A stretch of 64,000 nucleotides of DNA from positions 930,001 to 994,000 of the forward strand of contig OZ220688.1 in assembly GCA_965116445.1 (NCBI GenBank). Reading direction: 5' to 3'. This DNA comes from Multivorans sp965116445. Lineage in GTDB: Bacteria; Acidobacteriota; Thermoanaerobaculia; Multivoradales; Multivoraceae. The notes beneath the pieces were generated by a model. That model did not search any database, was not told the DNA's origin, and saw only the letters and a list, made by a program, of their open reading frames with translations. Shown here in pieces: positions 29,226-37,409 of the stretch; positions within the stretch are counted from its first letter, which is position 1; each line of letters starts with the position of its first letter. The position numbers and the translations under genes were made by a program.

Positions 29226-29273
29226 CGATCCTCCTTGCCAACGTGTGCCCTCCACTATTCAACGGATTGACCG

Positions 29274-30298
29274 CTGTGTCACGTACGTTGGCAGAGAGGG
29301 GTCCGAATCGGGCGAATCCGCGACCTCCCCGTCGAGGATCTGCCTGTAGTCCTTCCAGGAAGGGACCAAGGTGTCGTTGATGAACTTGTCGCCCGTCTGG
29401 TTCTTGAGGACGTGGTCTTTGAAGTCGTCGTGGAGGGTTCTACGGAGCTTCTCTTTGCGTTCAATCATCCGAACGTGGGTGAACAGGTCCCGGAAGCGAT
29501 CACGACCTAGATCGTCCTCGATCTCCTCCCACCTTCGGCTGTAGCGGTCTTCGTCCTCCTTGGGCAACTCGCCGAGGATCTCGGCTCTCAGGATGTCGGT
29601 TGGCGAGAGAGGAAGGCCCCGGTCGTTGAGGACCGAGAAGATCCGGTAGGCCGCCTCTCGGTTGGTCGTCGTCACCACGACGAGGTAGCAGCGGTTCGCG
29701 ATGAACTTCGCGATCTTCACCCGCTCGCCGGGTTGTTGGTCCGCGAGCTTCTCGAAGAGACGGGCTGTGTTCTCGTGAAGCCTCTTTCGGCTGTCAACCC
29801 AAGTCTGCTCGGCCGTCTTCAGCTCTAGGAATGCCCCTATGGAACCGCCAGCTTGGATGTTCCGCCGAAAAAAGTCCTCGTCCCTTCTGCCGATCTTGAG
29901 ATGGCAACGTCCTGGCTTGTCGTCCAGCGGATCTGCGTGCCAGACTCTCTGGTCAAGTGCCGTGGCGATCTTCGGGTCGCTGTCAGCGGAGAGTTCACGC
30001 AGAACACATAGAAGAATGGTCAGTGTCGTCAGGCGTTGTTGACCATCCACAACATCGCAAGGGGAGGCGCGTCCTTGTGGGGCTTGACGAGGACGATGCT
30101 CCCCAGAAAGTACGGTACGACAGGAGCCGCGTTGGCAGCGTTCGTGAGATCGTCCAGGAGTTCGTCGACCTGCTCCCGCGTCCAAGAGTACGGACGCTGG
30201 TAGAAGGGGATCCTGAAGGCGAAGTCCCCGCCGAATATCTTCGTTAGCGGAAGTTCGCGCGCCTCCAGGGAACTGGCGGAGCCGTCGGAGCGGGGCAT
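29274..30298 (-). pseudogene. 5' part of disrupted GmrSD-like gene (DUF262)
   Basis: Starts at the ATG 30298 and shows the DUF262 hallmarks FRIPFYQRPYSW and, in the next frame, VVDGQQRLTTL. A 1-nt loss in a run of four C (about 30062-30068) breaks the frame between them, ending the first piece at 30029. The rest runs open to the insertion-sequence junction at 29276 (LPTYVTQ). With the 3' part at 26964-27710, the intact protein would be about 589 residues, normal for GmrSD-type modification-dependent restriction proteins. Two independent lesions indicate a dead defence gene, unless the frameshift is an assembly error. Confidence 0.88.
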
Positions 30299-30310
30299 GC
30301 TCAGTTTGGC

Positions 30311-31537
30311 CTAGCTCCCCGTCGGGATGTCGCTGTAGGGCACGTCGCGGTCGACGCGGATCTCGCCGGGGAGGCCGAGGACGCGTTCGGCGATGATGTT
30401 GCGCAGGATCTCGTCGGTGCCGCCGGCGATGCGGAGCCCGGGGGAGTAGAGGTAGGACTGCTGGAACAGGGCCGAGGCCGGCATCAAGGAGGGGTCGGTG
30501 ACCACGCCACCCATGTCCATCAGGTCGGCGCCGAAGGAGGACACGTTCTGCAACTTGGACGCGGAGATCACCTTCCCGATCGAGTTCTCGGGGCCGGGGA
30601 TCTTGCCCTGCGAGAGTGCGGTCAGGGTGCGCGCCTTCGTGTGCTTCATGCCCATCGACTCGACGTACCAGTCGGCGATCTTCTCGCGCACGGCAGAGTC
30701 CTCGAGCGCGGGCTTGCCGTCGAGCAGGCAGCTCGCGGCCAGCTTCATCACTTCGCGGAAGTCCGGCGGCGGGGCGTCGCCGACCGCCAGGCGCTCGTTC
30801 ATCAGGGTCGCGATCGCCACCTGCCAACCCTCGCCGATCGCGCCGAGCCGCTGGCTGTCGGGCACGCGGACGTTGGTGAAGAAGACCTCGTTGAAGTTCG
30901 AACCGCCGTTGATCTGTTTGATCGGCTTGATGTCGATTCCGGGGGACTTCATGTCGATGAAGAAGAAGGTCAGGCCCTTGTGCTTGGGCAGGGAGGAGTC
31001 GTGGCGGGCGACCAGGATGCCGTAGTCGGAGTAGTGGGCGCCCGAGGTCCACACCTTCTGGCCGTTGACCACCCAGTCGTCGCCGTCGCGGTGACAGCGG
31101 GTCCGTAGACCGGCGACGTCGGAGCCGGCGGCCGGCTCGGAGAACAACTGGCACCAGACCTCCTGGCCGCGGATCATCGGCGGGATGTAGCGCGCCTGCT
31201 GCTCCTCGGTGGCGTACTTCGCCATGATCGGACCGCACATGCCGAGTCCGATGCTGAAGAAACCGGTCGGGACGTCGAAGCCTGCCTCCTCCTGGTCGTA
31301 GATGATCGTCTCGATCATCGGTCGGCCCTGGCCGCCGTGCTCGGCCGGCCAGTGCCGGCAGGCGTAGCCGGCCTCGGCCTTCTGGTTTTGCCACTTCTTG
31401 GCCAGGATGAGGCCTTCCTCGGCGTCCAGCCTGCGGCTGACGCTGGGGCGGTCCTTGCGCGGTTCCGCGTTGGCAGTTAGCCAGGAGCGGACCTCGCTGC
31501 GGAATGCGGATTGTTCGGGGGTGTCGTTGAAGTCCAT
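30311..31537 (-). CDS. Acyl-CoA dehydrogenase (first of a pair)
   Basis: FAD-dependent dehydrogenase, 408 residues. It has LFSEPAAGSDVAGL and WVVNGQKVWTSGAHY in the middle and RIAGGTDEILRNIIAERVLGLP at the end, all family signatures. It begins at ATG 31537, sharing a base with the stop of the upstream partner (TGATG). Pairs like this, where each protein is only part of a working heteromer, are known for FadE/ChsE-type enzymes acting on bulky acyl-CoAs. The substrate is not deducible here. Confidence 0.93.
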   Translation of the reverse strand: MDFNDTPEQSAFRSEVRSWLTANAEPRKDRPSVSRRLDAEEGLILAKKWQNQKAEAGYACRHWPAEHGGQGRPMIETIIYDQEEAGFDVPTGFFSIGLGMCGPIMAKYATEEQQARYIPPMIRGQEVWCQLFSEPAAGSDVAGLRTRCHRDGDDWVVNGQKVWTSGAHYSDYGILVARHDSSLPKHKGLTFFFIDMKSPGIDIKPIKQINGGSNFNEVFFTNVRVPDSQRLGAIGEGWQVAIATLMNERLAVGDAPPPDFREVMKLAASCLLDGKPALEDSAVREKIADWYVESMGMKHTKARTLTALSQGKIPGPENSIGKVISASKLQNVSSFGADLMDMGGVVTDPSLMPASALFQQSYLYSPGLRIAGGTDEILRNIIAERVLGLPGEIRVDRDVPYSDIPTGS

Positions 31538-32649
31538 CAGGCGGCCTCCTCTTCCAGACCGGAGATCAACCGGTCCTTCCATACCCGTTCACTGCCGATG
31601 CTGAGCGCGAGCAGCTTGGCGCGGCGATAGTAGAGATGGCAGTCGGACTCCCAGGTGAAGCCGATGCCGCCATGCGTCTGGATGTTCTCCTTCGACGCGA
31701 AGTGGAAGGCCTGGATCGCCGCCACGCGCGCCGCGGCCGCCGCCACCGGCAGTTCGGGAGCGTCGGTCGAAAGGGCCCAGGCGCCGTAGTAGCAGTTGGC
31801 GCGAGCGAGTTCGTTCTTGATGTACATGTCGGCGAGCTTGTGCTTGATCGCCTGGAAGGAGCCAATCGGCCGGCCGAAGGCGTAGCGGCCCTTCGCATAG
31901 CCGATCGCCATCTCGAGGCAGGCGTCGGCGCCGCCGAGTTGTTCCATGGCGAAGAGCACCGCGGCGCGGTCGAAGACGCGATTCTTGAGCTCCCAGCCCT
32001 GGCCGGACTCGCCCAGGAGCTCCGCCTCGGCGCCGTCGAAGGCGATCCGGGCGTTCGAGCGCGAGGGGTCGAGGGTGTCCACCTGCTCCCTCGAGACACC
32101 GTCGCCGCCAAGATCGACGACGGCCAGTGAACTGCCGTTGCCGTCCCTGGCGACGACGACGCAGAAGTCGGCCACATCGCCGTCGGGCACGGGCACCTTC
32201 GTTCCGCTCAGGCGCCCGTTCTTCAGCGTGGTCTGCAGGTTCGCCTCCGTGGCCTGACCCGGCCCTTCGGAGAGGGCGAAGGTGCCGATTGCCCCGCCGG
32301 CAGCGAGCTTCGGCAGCAGGGCCTGCTTCTGGTCCTCCGAACCTCCCAGCAGCACCGCCTCGGTGGCCAGGTAGACGGAGGAGGAGAAGGGTACCGGCGC
32401 GATGGCCCGGCCCAGTTCCTCGGCGACGACGCAGAGTTCGAGGTAGCCGAAGCCGATCCCGCCGTACTCTTCCGGAATCGCGATTCCAAGGGACTCGTTG
32501 GCGCAGATCTGCTGCCAGAGATCGCGGGCGTACGGTTCGTCCGCGTTCTCCAGCACGCGCCGGGGTACGGTCGTGTCGCAGGCGGCACGGAGGAAGCCGC
32601 GGGTCTGCTGTTTCAGTGCCTTCTGGGCATCCGAGAAATCGAAGTTCAT
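31537..32649 (-). CDS. Acyl-CoA dehydrogenase (second of a pair)
   Basis: 370 residues, upstream in the minus-strand unit. It shows IPEEYGGIGFGYLE, FALSEGPGQ, GRYAFGRPIGSFQAIKHKLAD and HGGIGFTWE. It is shorter and more divergent than its partner and lacks the GGTDEI end, as in heteromeric acyl-CoA dehydrogenase subunits. Start ATG 32649 has AGGAG 6 nt upstream, and a TACACT -10-like box lies at 32684-32679. The stop overlaps the partner start. Confidence 0.92.
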   Translation of the reverse strand: MNFDFSDAQKALKQQTRGFLRAACDTTVPRRVLENADEPYARDLWQQICANESLGIAIPEEYGGIGFGYLELCVVAEELGRAIAPVPFSSSVYLATEAVLLGGSEDQKQALLPKLAAGGAIGTFALSEGPGQATEANLQTTLKNGRLSGTKVPVPDGDVADFCVVVARDGNGSSLAVVDLGGDGVSREQVDTLDPSRSNARIAFDGAEAELLGESGQGWELKNRVFDRAAVLFAMEQLGGADACLEMAIGYAKGRYAFGRPIGSFQAIKHKLADMYIKNELARANCYYGAWALSTDAPELPVAAAAARVAAIQAFHFASKENIQTHGGIGFTWESDCHLYYRRAKLLALSIGSERVWKDRLISGLEEEAA

Positions 32650-32702
32650 GGCTGCTCCTGGGTCGGTTTCGGACGCGGAGTGTAACAGCGAAAACGTGGC
32701 TC

Positions 32703-33455
32703 TCAGACCTCGTAGATTCGACCCTCGATCAGAGCTTCGATCTCGAGGTCGCGGCGCTCCACCATGTCCTCGCCGAGGTGCGTGAGCAGCATTCGCCGAC
32801 AGTCGAAGAGAGGCCGCCGGGCGAGGAGTTCGCGGTAGTTCAGGTGGTTCGGGATCGGCCGGTCGTACGAATTGCATTCGCAGATGAACAGATCGGCGCC
32901 GGCAGCGGCATCGACGAGAGCGTCCGTCCACTCCGTGTCGCCGGAGAAGGCGAGCACGCGTCCGCCGTACTCGATCCGCAGCGCGTAGCTCGGCGCCCCG
33001 GACGGGTGGACGACCTCGAACGGGGTCACCCGAAGACCGCCGACGTCGGCCGAACGCCGCTCGTGAAGTTCGACGATCTCAAGCTCGAAGGCGAGGTCGC
33101 GCTGAGTCGAGGATGGGTAGAGCGCTTCCCGCGCCTGCCCGAGCCGCTTCTCGAGACCCGGCGGACCGGCCAGCGTGAGCGGCTCGGCGCGCCGGGCGCG
33201 GTAGTGGGCGTCCGACAGGAGGAAGGGCAGTCCCCCGAAGTGATCGCCGTGCAGGTGGGTGATGAGGATCGTGCGAATCGTCGCCGGCTCGATTCCACGG
33301 CCCTTCATCGCCGCCAGCGAGGTCGCGCCGCAGTCCAGCAGGGTCGGCGGCAGGGCGGCGCCTCCGGTCTCGCCGCGGAGCAGGAAGCAGGTGTGCAGCC
33401 GGCCGCCGCTGCTGAAGGCGTCTCCGCAGCCGAGAACCTGGAGTTGAAGCGTCAC
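32703..33455 (-). CDS. RNase Z-like metallo-beta-lactamase-fold hydrolase
   Basis: 250 residues from a GTG. The zinc-binding motif THLHGDHFGG, FSGDTEWTD and a terminal LLTHLGED match the RNase Z/ElaC-like group. It lacks the long exosite arm expected of a canonical tRNase Z, so it may process small molecules (arylsulfatase/PqsE-like relatives) rather than tRNA. It lies 16 nt from the amidohydrolase stop and probably shares its transcript. Confidence 0.85.
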   Translation of the reverse strand: MTLQLQVLGCGDAFSSGGRLHTCFLLRGETGGAALPPTLLDCGATSLAAMKGRGIEPATIRTILITHLHGDHFGGLPFLLSDAHYRARRAEPLTLAGPPGLEKRLGQAREALYPSSTQRDLAFELEIVELHERRSADVGGLRVTPFEVVHPSGAPSYALRIEYGGRVLAFSGDTEWTDALVDAAAGADLFICECNSYDRPIPNHLNYRELLARRPLFDCRRMLLTHLGEDMVERRDLEIEALIEGRIYEV

Positions 33456-33471
33456 GCGAGAGTCGATCAGC

Positions 33472-34797
33472 CTACTCGGGCGACTTGTGGACCCGGCCGA
33501 CCCGCATGACGAAGCGGACGTCCTGGAGCCGGGTCACGTCGGCGATCGGATCGTCCTCGACCGCGATCAGGTCGGCCGCCTTGCCGGCGGTGATCGAGCC
33601 GGTTTCCTCCCAGATGCCGAGGAGCTTCGCGGTCACCGTCGTGGCCGACTGGATCGCGGCCATCGGCGCCATGCCGCCCTCGACCATGTAGAGGAACTCC
33701 TGAGCGTTGCTGCCGTGGGGGCAGACGCCGCAGTCCGTGCCGAAGGCGATCGGTACGCCCGCTCGATGAGCCTTGGCGAAGGTGTCCTGGATCACCGGTC
33801 CGATGGCGGCCGCCTTGGGCCGGATGATCTCCGGGAAGTAGCCTGGGACAGCCGCCTTCTCGGCGACGAAGTTGCCCGCCGAGATCGTCGGGACGAAGTA
33901 CGTGCCGTGCTGCTTCATCAGCTCGAACGCCTCTTCGTCCATGTAGGTTCCGTGCTCGATCGTCGTTACGCCGGCCCGGATCGCCCGCTTCATGCCCTCG
34001 GCGCCGTGGGCGTGGGCGGCGACCATGAAGCCGTAGTCCTTCGCGGTGTCGACGATCGCGCGGATCTCCTCTTCCGTGAACTGCGGGTTCTGGCCGCTCT
34101 TGGCCAGGCTGAGCACGCCGCCGGTCGCCGTGATCTTGATCAGGTCCGCGCCTTCCTTGTACCGCTGCCGGACCGCCTTGCGGGCGTCCTCGATGCCGTT
34201 CACGATGCCCTGCCTCGGGCCGGGGTCGCCCTGAAGATCCGGTCTCATCCCGTTCGTCCGGTCGCCGTGACCACCGGTCGTGGCGAGCGAGGCGGTCGCG
34301 GCGAAGATCCGCGGGCCGGGCATGTCGCCACGGTTGATCGCGTTGCGCAACGCGAGGATCGCCGTTGTCTCGCCGCCGACGTCGCGGACGGTCGTGAAGC
34401 CGGCAAGCAGCGTCCGCTTGGCGTAGATCAAGCCTTTGATCGTCAGGTCGGCCGGGGTGTCCTGGAAGCGTTCGAGGTAGGAGGCGGCGCCGCTTTGCTG
34501 CGAGAGCAGGTGGACGTGCATGTCCATCAGTCCTGGCAGGACGGTGTGACCGGAGAGGTCGATCAGCGTGTCGCCGTCTTCCGGGTCGGTGAGCCCCTCT
34601 TCGACCGCCGCGATCGTCTCGCCCTCGACCAGGATCGTGTGCCTGCCCAGAACTTCGCCTGCTTCGACATCGACGAGGGCGCCGGCGTGGATCACGGTGC
34701 GACCGTCGGCTGCGAAGGCAAAGGTCGCTGCGGACAGGAGAAGCCCGGCCAAGGCAAGGAAGCCGGCGACGGGAGATGGGGCGAGACGTTTCTTCAT
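33472..34797 (-). CDS. Secreted metal-dependent amidohydrolase (Xaa-Pro dipeptidase-like)
   Basis: 441 residues with a signal peptide ending at FAFAADG. The amidohydrolase metal ligands are present: HVH in GLMDMHVHLL, Lys in LIKITATGG (likely carboxylated), His in AAHAHGAEG and TIEHGTYMD, and Asp in FGTDCGV. Family members with this layout hydrolyse Xaa-Pro dipeptides or related amides in the periplasm. The start at ATG 34797 is set by the signal peptide; the frame is open far upstream but that part is not protein-like. Confidence 0.9.
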   Translation of the reverse strand: MKKRLAPSPVAGFLALAGLLLSAATFAFAADGRTVIHAGALVDVEAGEVLGRHTILVEGETIAAVEEGLTDPEDGDTLIDLSGHTVLPGLMDMHVHLLSQQSGAASYLERFQDTPADLTIKGLIYAKRTLLAGFTTVRDVGGETTAILALRNAINRGDMPGPRIFAATASLATTGGHGDRTNGMRPDLQGDPGPRQGIVNGIEDARKAVRQRYKEGADLIKITATGGVLSLAKSGQNPQFTEEEIRAIVDTAKDYGFMVAAHAHGAEGMKRAIRAGVTTIEHGTYMDEEAFELMKQHGTYFVPTISAGNFVAEKAAVPGYFPEIIRPKAAAIGPVIQDTFAKAHRAGVPIAFGTDCGVCPHGSNAQEFLYMVEGGMAPMAAIQSATTVTAKLLGIWEETGSITAGKAADLIAVEDDPIADVTRLQDVRFVMRVGRVHKSPE

Positions 34798-34851
34798 CGT
34801 CGGGAACTCCGTTGATGCGATCCGCGCATCCGATCGTGGCCGCGCGAACCG

Positions 34852-34880
34852 GTTCCCGGATGGCGCGAACTGCGCCACCA
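34852..34880. repeat. Fragment of palindromic repeat family A
   Basis: 29 bp that match the first third of the family A repeat (CCCGGATGGCGCGA then TGCGCCACC). The hairpin part is absent. It lies between the amidohydrolase and the DUF368 gene. Confidence 0.5.
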
Positions 34881-34931
34881 AGGGTGGGAAGCGGAAAGAA
34901 GCCGCGACTGTAGCGCAGCCCGAGTCGGCGG

Positions 34932-35849
34932 CTACTGATGCGCGGACCGGCGCGTTTGTGTCGCGCCGAACCGGCTGATCGTCCAGGTCAGGAGGAAGCC
35001 GACAACGGCGAGCCCCAACGCCGACGCGGCCTGTAGCGGTGCGGGGAAGGCCGCGCCCTCGAAGGGCCAGAGACCGACGACGGCGCCGAGCAGAAGCCCC
35101 ATGAGGACCCCCAGCGTCGCCTGGCGGAAGCGTCGCAGGGCGAACCGCACGGCGTTGCTGATCGCGGTTGCACCGACCGCGATCCCCAAGAGAACGGGCA
35201 ACAGGACGCCTGCCGCTTCGAAGAGCGTCCGCACATCCAGGTTGCCGAGAGCCTCCAGTACCTGGTCGACCGCGCCGAGGATCGGCTCGTACTGGCCGAG
35301 AACGAGGAGCAGGTAGGCGCCGCTCACGCCCGGCAGGATCATCGCGGCAGCTCCGGCCGCTCCCGCCACCGCGAGCAGGAACGGTCCGCTGGCGGTTCCC
35401 GCTTCGGTCGGGCCGCTCTGGAGCACGGCGAGCCCGGCCATCGCCGCGAAGCCGGCGGCCGTGCCCGCCCAAAACGAGCGACCGGCGGGCTCGGCGAGAC
35501 GCCAGACCAGCGGCGCGCCTCCCAGGGTCAGGCCGATGAAGGCGCTGTACATGATCAGCCGCTGTTGGACCACGAGGTCGCGGAGCACGCCGGCCAGGAG
35601 GAGGATCGCCAGCCCGCCCGCGCCGGCGACCGTCGCGAGCAGCAGGAGCGGCTGAAGCCGCAACCGAAGCCGGGTCGTGTCCGCCACCGCCTCGATGAAT
35701 CGCGGATAGATGCCGACCGCAAGGAGCATCGTCCCGCCGCTTAGTCCGGGCACCAGGTTGGCCAGGCCCATCAGAACGCCGCCGGCGACCGCGCGTGGCG
35801 CCCAGGAGGCGATGCCGTCGCTCCCTGACGGGTTCACTGCGGTGCTCAT
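34932..35849 (-). CDS. DUF368 family membrane protein (polyprenyl-phosphate translocase type)
   Basis: 305 residues with about eight membrane helices. The two DUF368 half-repeats are clear: NLVPGLSGGTMLLAVGIY and ILPGVSGAYLLLVLGQY. Some DUF368 proteins (PopT) have been shown to return undecaprenyl phosphate across the inner membrane; that role is inferred here by family. The ATG at 35849 is chosen over a longer frame because a TAGACT box lies 7 nt before it. Confidence 0.9.
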   Translation of the reverse strand: MSTAVNPSGSDGIASWAPRAVAGGVLMGLANLVPGLSGGTMLLAVGIYPRFIEAVADTTRLRLRLQPLLLLATVAGAGGLAILLLAGVLRDLVVQQRLIMYSAFIGLTLGGAPLVWRLAEPAGRSFWAGTAAGFAAMAGLAVLQSGPTEAGTASGPFLLAVAGAAGAAAMILPGVSGAYLLLVLGQYEPILGAVDQVLEALGNLDVRTLFEAAGVLLPVLLGIAVGATAISNAVRFALRRFRQATLGVLMGLLLGAVVGLWPFEGAAFPAPLQAASALGLAVVGFLLTWTISRFGATQTRRSAHQ

Positions 35850-35856
35850 CGGTCGG

Positions 35857-35862
35857 AGTCTA
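35857..35862 (-). promoter_or_regulatory. Putative -10 box (TAGACT) for leaderless DUF368 transcript
   Basis: TAGACT ends 7 nt before the ATG at 35849, with no ribosome-binding sequence between. Confidence 0.4.
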
Positions 35863-35935
35863 AGGGCGCTTGGCAGTTTCGCGCCCGGGCGCCGCAGCGG
35901 AGCGAGGCCGTTGGCCTCGCGCGTTCTTTCGGAGA

Positions 35936-35962
35936 GCCGACGAGGACGTCGGCGCACCCAGT
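35936..35962 (+). repeat. Mini-hairpin repeat family C (copy 1)
   Basis: A perfect 7-bp stem with AGGA loop (35936-35953) followed at once by GCACCCAGT. The layout is the same as at 59486-59512, but the stem bases differ by paired changes. Confidence 0.75.
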
Positions 35963-35997
35963 CTGCACGTTCTCGCCGGCATTCGGTCCGGCCGCGG

Positions 35998-36023
35998 GCT
36001 CGTCGGTCTGAGGCGAAGCCTCG
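35998..36023. repeat. 26-bp dispersed repeat (inverted relative to 59442-59467)
   Basis: Exact reverse complement of 59442-59467. It contains a short hairpin (GAGGC-GAA-GCCTC) and lies directly upstream of the gor -10-like box. Confidence 0.85.
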
Positions 36024-36024
36024 T

Positions 36025-36030
36025 TAGGGT
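36025..36030 (+). promoter_or_regulatory. Putative -10 box (TAGGGT) for leaderless gor transcript
   Basis: TAGGGT ends 7 nt before the gor ATG at 36038; no Shine-Dalgarno sequence is present. Confidence 0.38.
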
Positions 36031-36037
36031 TGCGCTC

Positions 36038-37405
36038 ATGACGAACTACGACTACGACCTCTTCGTGATCGGCGCCGGTTCCGGGGGCGTCCGGGCCAGC
36101 CGGATGGCGGCCGGCTACGGCGCCCGGGTGGCAGTGGCCGAGGAGCGTTATCTGGGCGGCACCTGCGTGAACGTCGGCTGCGTGCCGAAGAAGCTCCTGG
36201 TTTGCGCCTCGGGGTTCGCCGACCACTACCGGGAGGCCTCCGGATTCGGCTGGAGGGCAAAGGAGCCCACGTTCGACTGGGGGCAACTCATCGCGAACAA
36301 GAACCGGGAGATCGAGCGGCTGAACGGGATCTACCGCGGCCTGCTGGACGGCGCCGGGGTCGAGCTGTTCGAGGGACGGGCGCGGCTCCTCGACCCGCAT
36401 GCGGTGGAAATCGAGTCCGGCGGGAACGGTCGCCGCAGTGTGACGGCGGACCAGATCCTGGTCGCGGTCGGCAGTTGGCCCGAGTTGCCAGTTGTCCCGG
36501 GCATCGAGCACGCGATCAGCTCGAACGAGGCGTTCTACCTGGAGCGGCTGCCGGAGCGGGTCGCCGTCGTCGGCGGCGGCTACATCGGCGTCGAGTTCGC
36601 GGGCATCTTCGCGGGCCTCGGCTGCGAGGTGACCCTGATCTACCGGGGTTCGCTCTTTCTGCGTGGATTCGACGAGGAGATCCGGAGGCGCCTGGCCGAG
36701 GAGATGCGGACGCGCGGCATCGATCTCCGGTTCGACTGCCAGGTCGAGGCCATTGAGAAGGCGACGGCCGGTGACGGCGACCGCTTGCGGCTCCACCTCG
36801 ACGATGGCGGCGCGGTCGAATGCGGCGAGGTGCTCTACGCCACCGGCCGCCGACCCCTGGTCGCCGACCTCGGACTCGAGGACTGCGGCGTGGCGCTGGG
36901 CGGGCTGGGGGAGATTCTCGTCGACGAGTACTCGCGGAGCAACGTGCCGAACATCTGGGCGATCGGCGACGTGACGGACCGCCTGAACCTGACCCCGGTC
37001 GCGATCCACGAGGCAATGTGCCTGGCCCGCACCCTGTTCGCGGACGATCCGACCCCCGTGGACCACGAGGCCGTCGCCACGGCCGTCTTCAGCCAGCCGC
37101 CCCTGGCCGCCGTCGGCCTGACGGAGGAGGAAGCGAGAGCGCGGTACGACGACGTCGACGTCTACCGCAGCAGTTTCCGGCCGCTCAAGCTGACGTTGAC
37201 GGACAACCAGGAACGCACCCTGATCAAGCTGATCGTGGACCGCCGTACCGACCGCGTTCTCGGCGCCCACATGCTCGGCGCCGACGCGGCCGAGATCATC
37301 CAGGGACTCGCCGTGGCGGTCAAGATGGGCGCCACGAAGGCGGACTTCGACGCCGCGATGGCGATCCACCCGACCTCGGCCGAGGAGTTCGTCACGCTGC
37401 GCTGA
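36038..37405 (+). CDS. gor: Glutathione-disulfide reductase
   Basis: Flavoprotein that reduces glutathione disulfide with NADPH. 455 residues: FAD-binding VIGAGSGGVRASR, redox disulfide Cys43/Cys48 in GGTCVNVGCVPKK, NAD(P)-binding VVGGGYIGVEFAGIF, FAD motif IWAIGDVT and the C-terminal HPTSAEEFVTLR with the active-site His-Glu pair. The HPT(S/L)AEE ending is typical of glutathione rather than mercuric or lipoamide enzymes. The convergent neighbour is glutathione synthetase, which supports the assignment. Confidence 0.95.
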   Translation: MTNYDYDLFVIGAGSGGVRASRMAAGYGARVAVAEERYLGGTCVNVGCVPKKLLVCASGFADHYREASGFGWRAKEPTFDWGQLIANKNREIERLNGIYRGLLDGAGVELFEGRARLLDPHAVEIESGGNGRRSVTADQILVAVGSWPELPVVPGIEHAISSNEAFYLERLPERVAVVGGGYIGVEFAGIFAGLGCEVTLIYRGSLFLRGFDEEIRRRLAEEMRTRGIDLRFDCQVEAIEKATAGDGDRLRLHLDDGGAVECGEVLYATGRRPLVADLGLEDCGVALGGLGEILVDEYSRSNVPNIWAIGDVTDRLNLTPVAIHEAMCLARTLFADDPTPVDHEAVATAVFSQPPLAAVGLTEEEARARYDDVDVYRSSFRPLKLTLTDNQERTLIKLIVDRRTDRVLGAHMLGADAAEIIQGLAVAVKMGATKADFDAAMAIHPTSAEEFVTLR

Positions 37406-37409
37406 CGGC

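Larger units (their letters stand above)
27711..29273 (-). mobile_element. IS3-family insertion sequence inside the GmrSD-like gene
   Basis: About 1563 bp carrying orfA and orfB. The likely 3-bp target duplication is CTG on the + strand at 27708-27710 and 29274-29276 (possibly 4 bp with the next base). Removing the element and one copy restores an uninterrupted frame across the junction. Ends are set by this logic; the terminal inverted repeats are weak (both begin TCAA within a few bases of the ends), so a shift of a few bases is possible. Confidence 0.85.
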
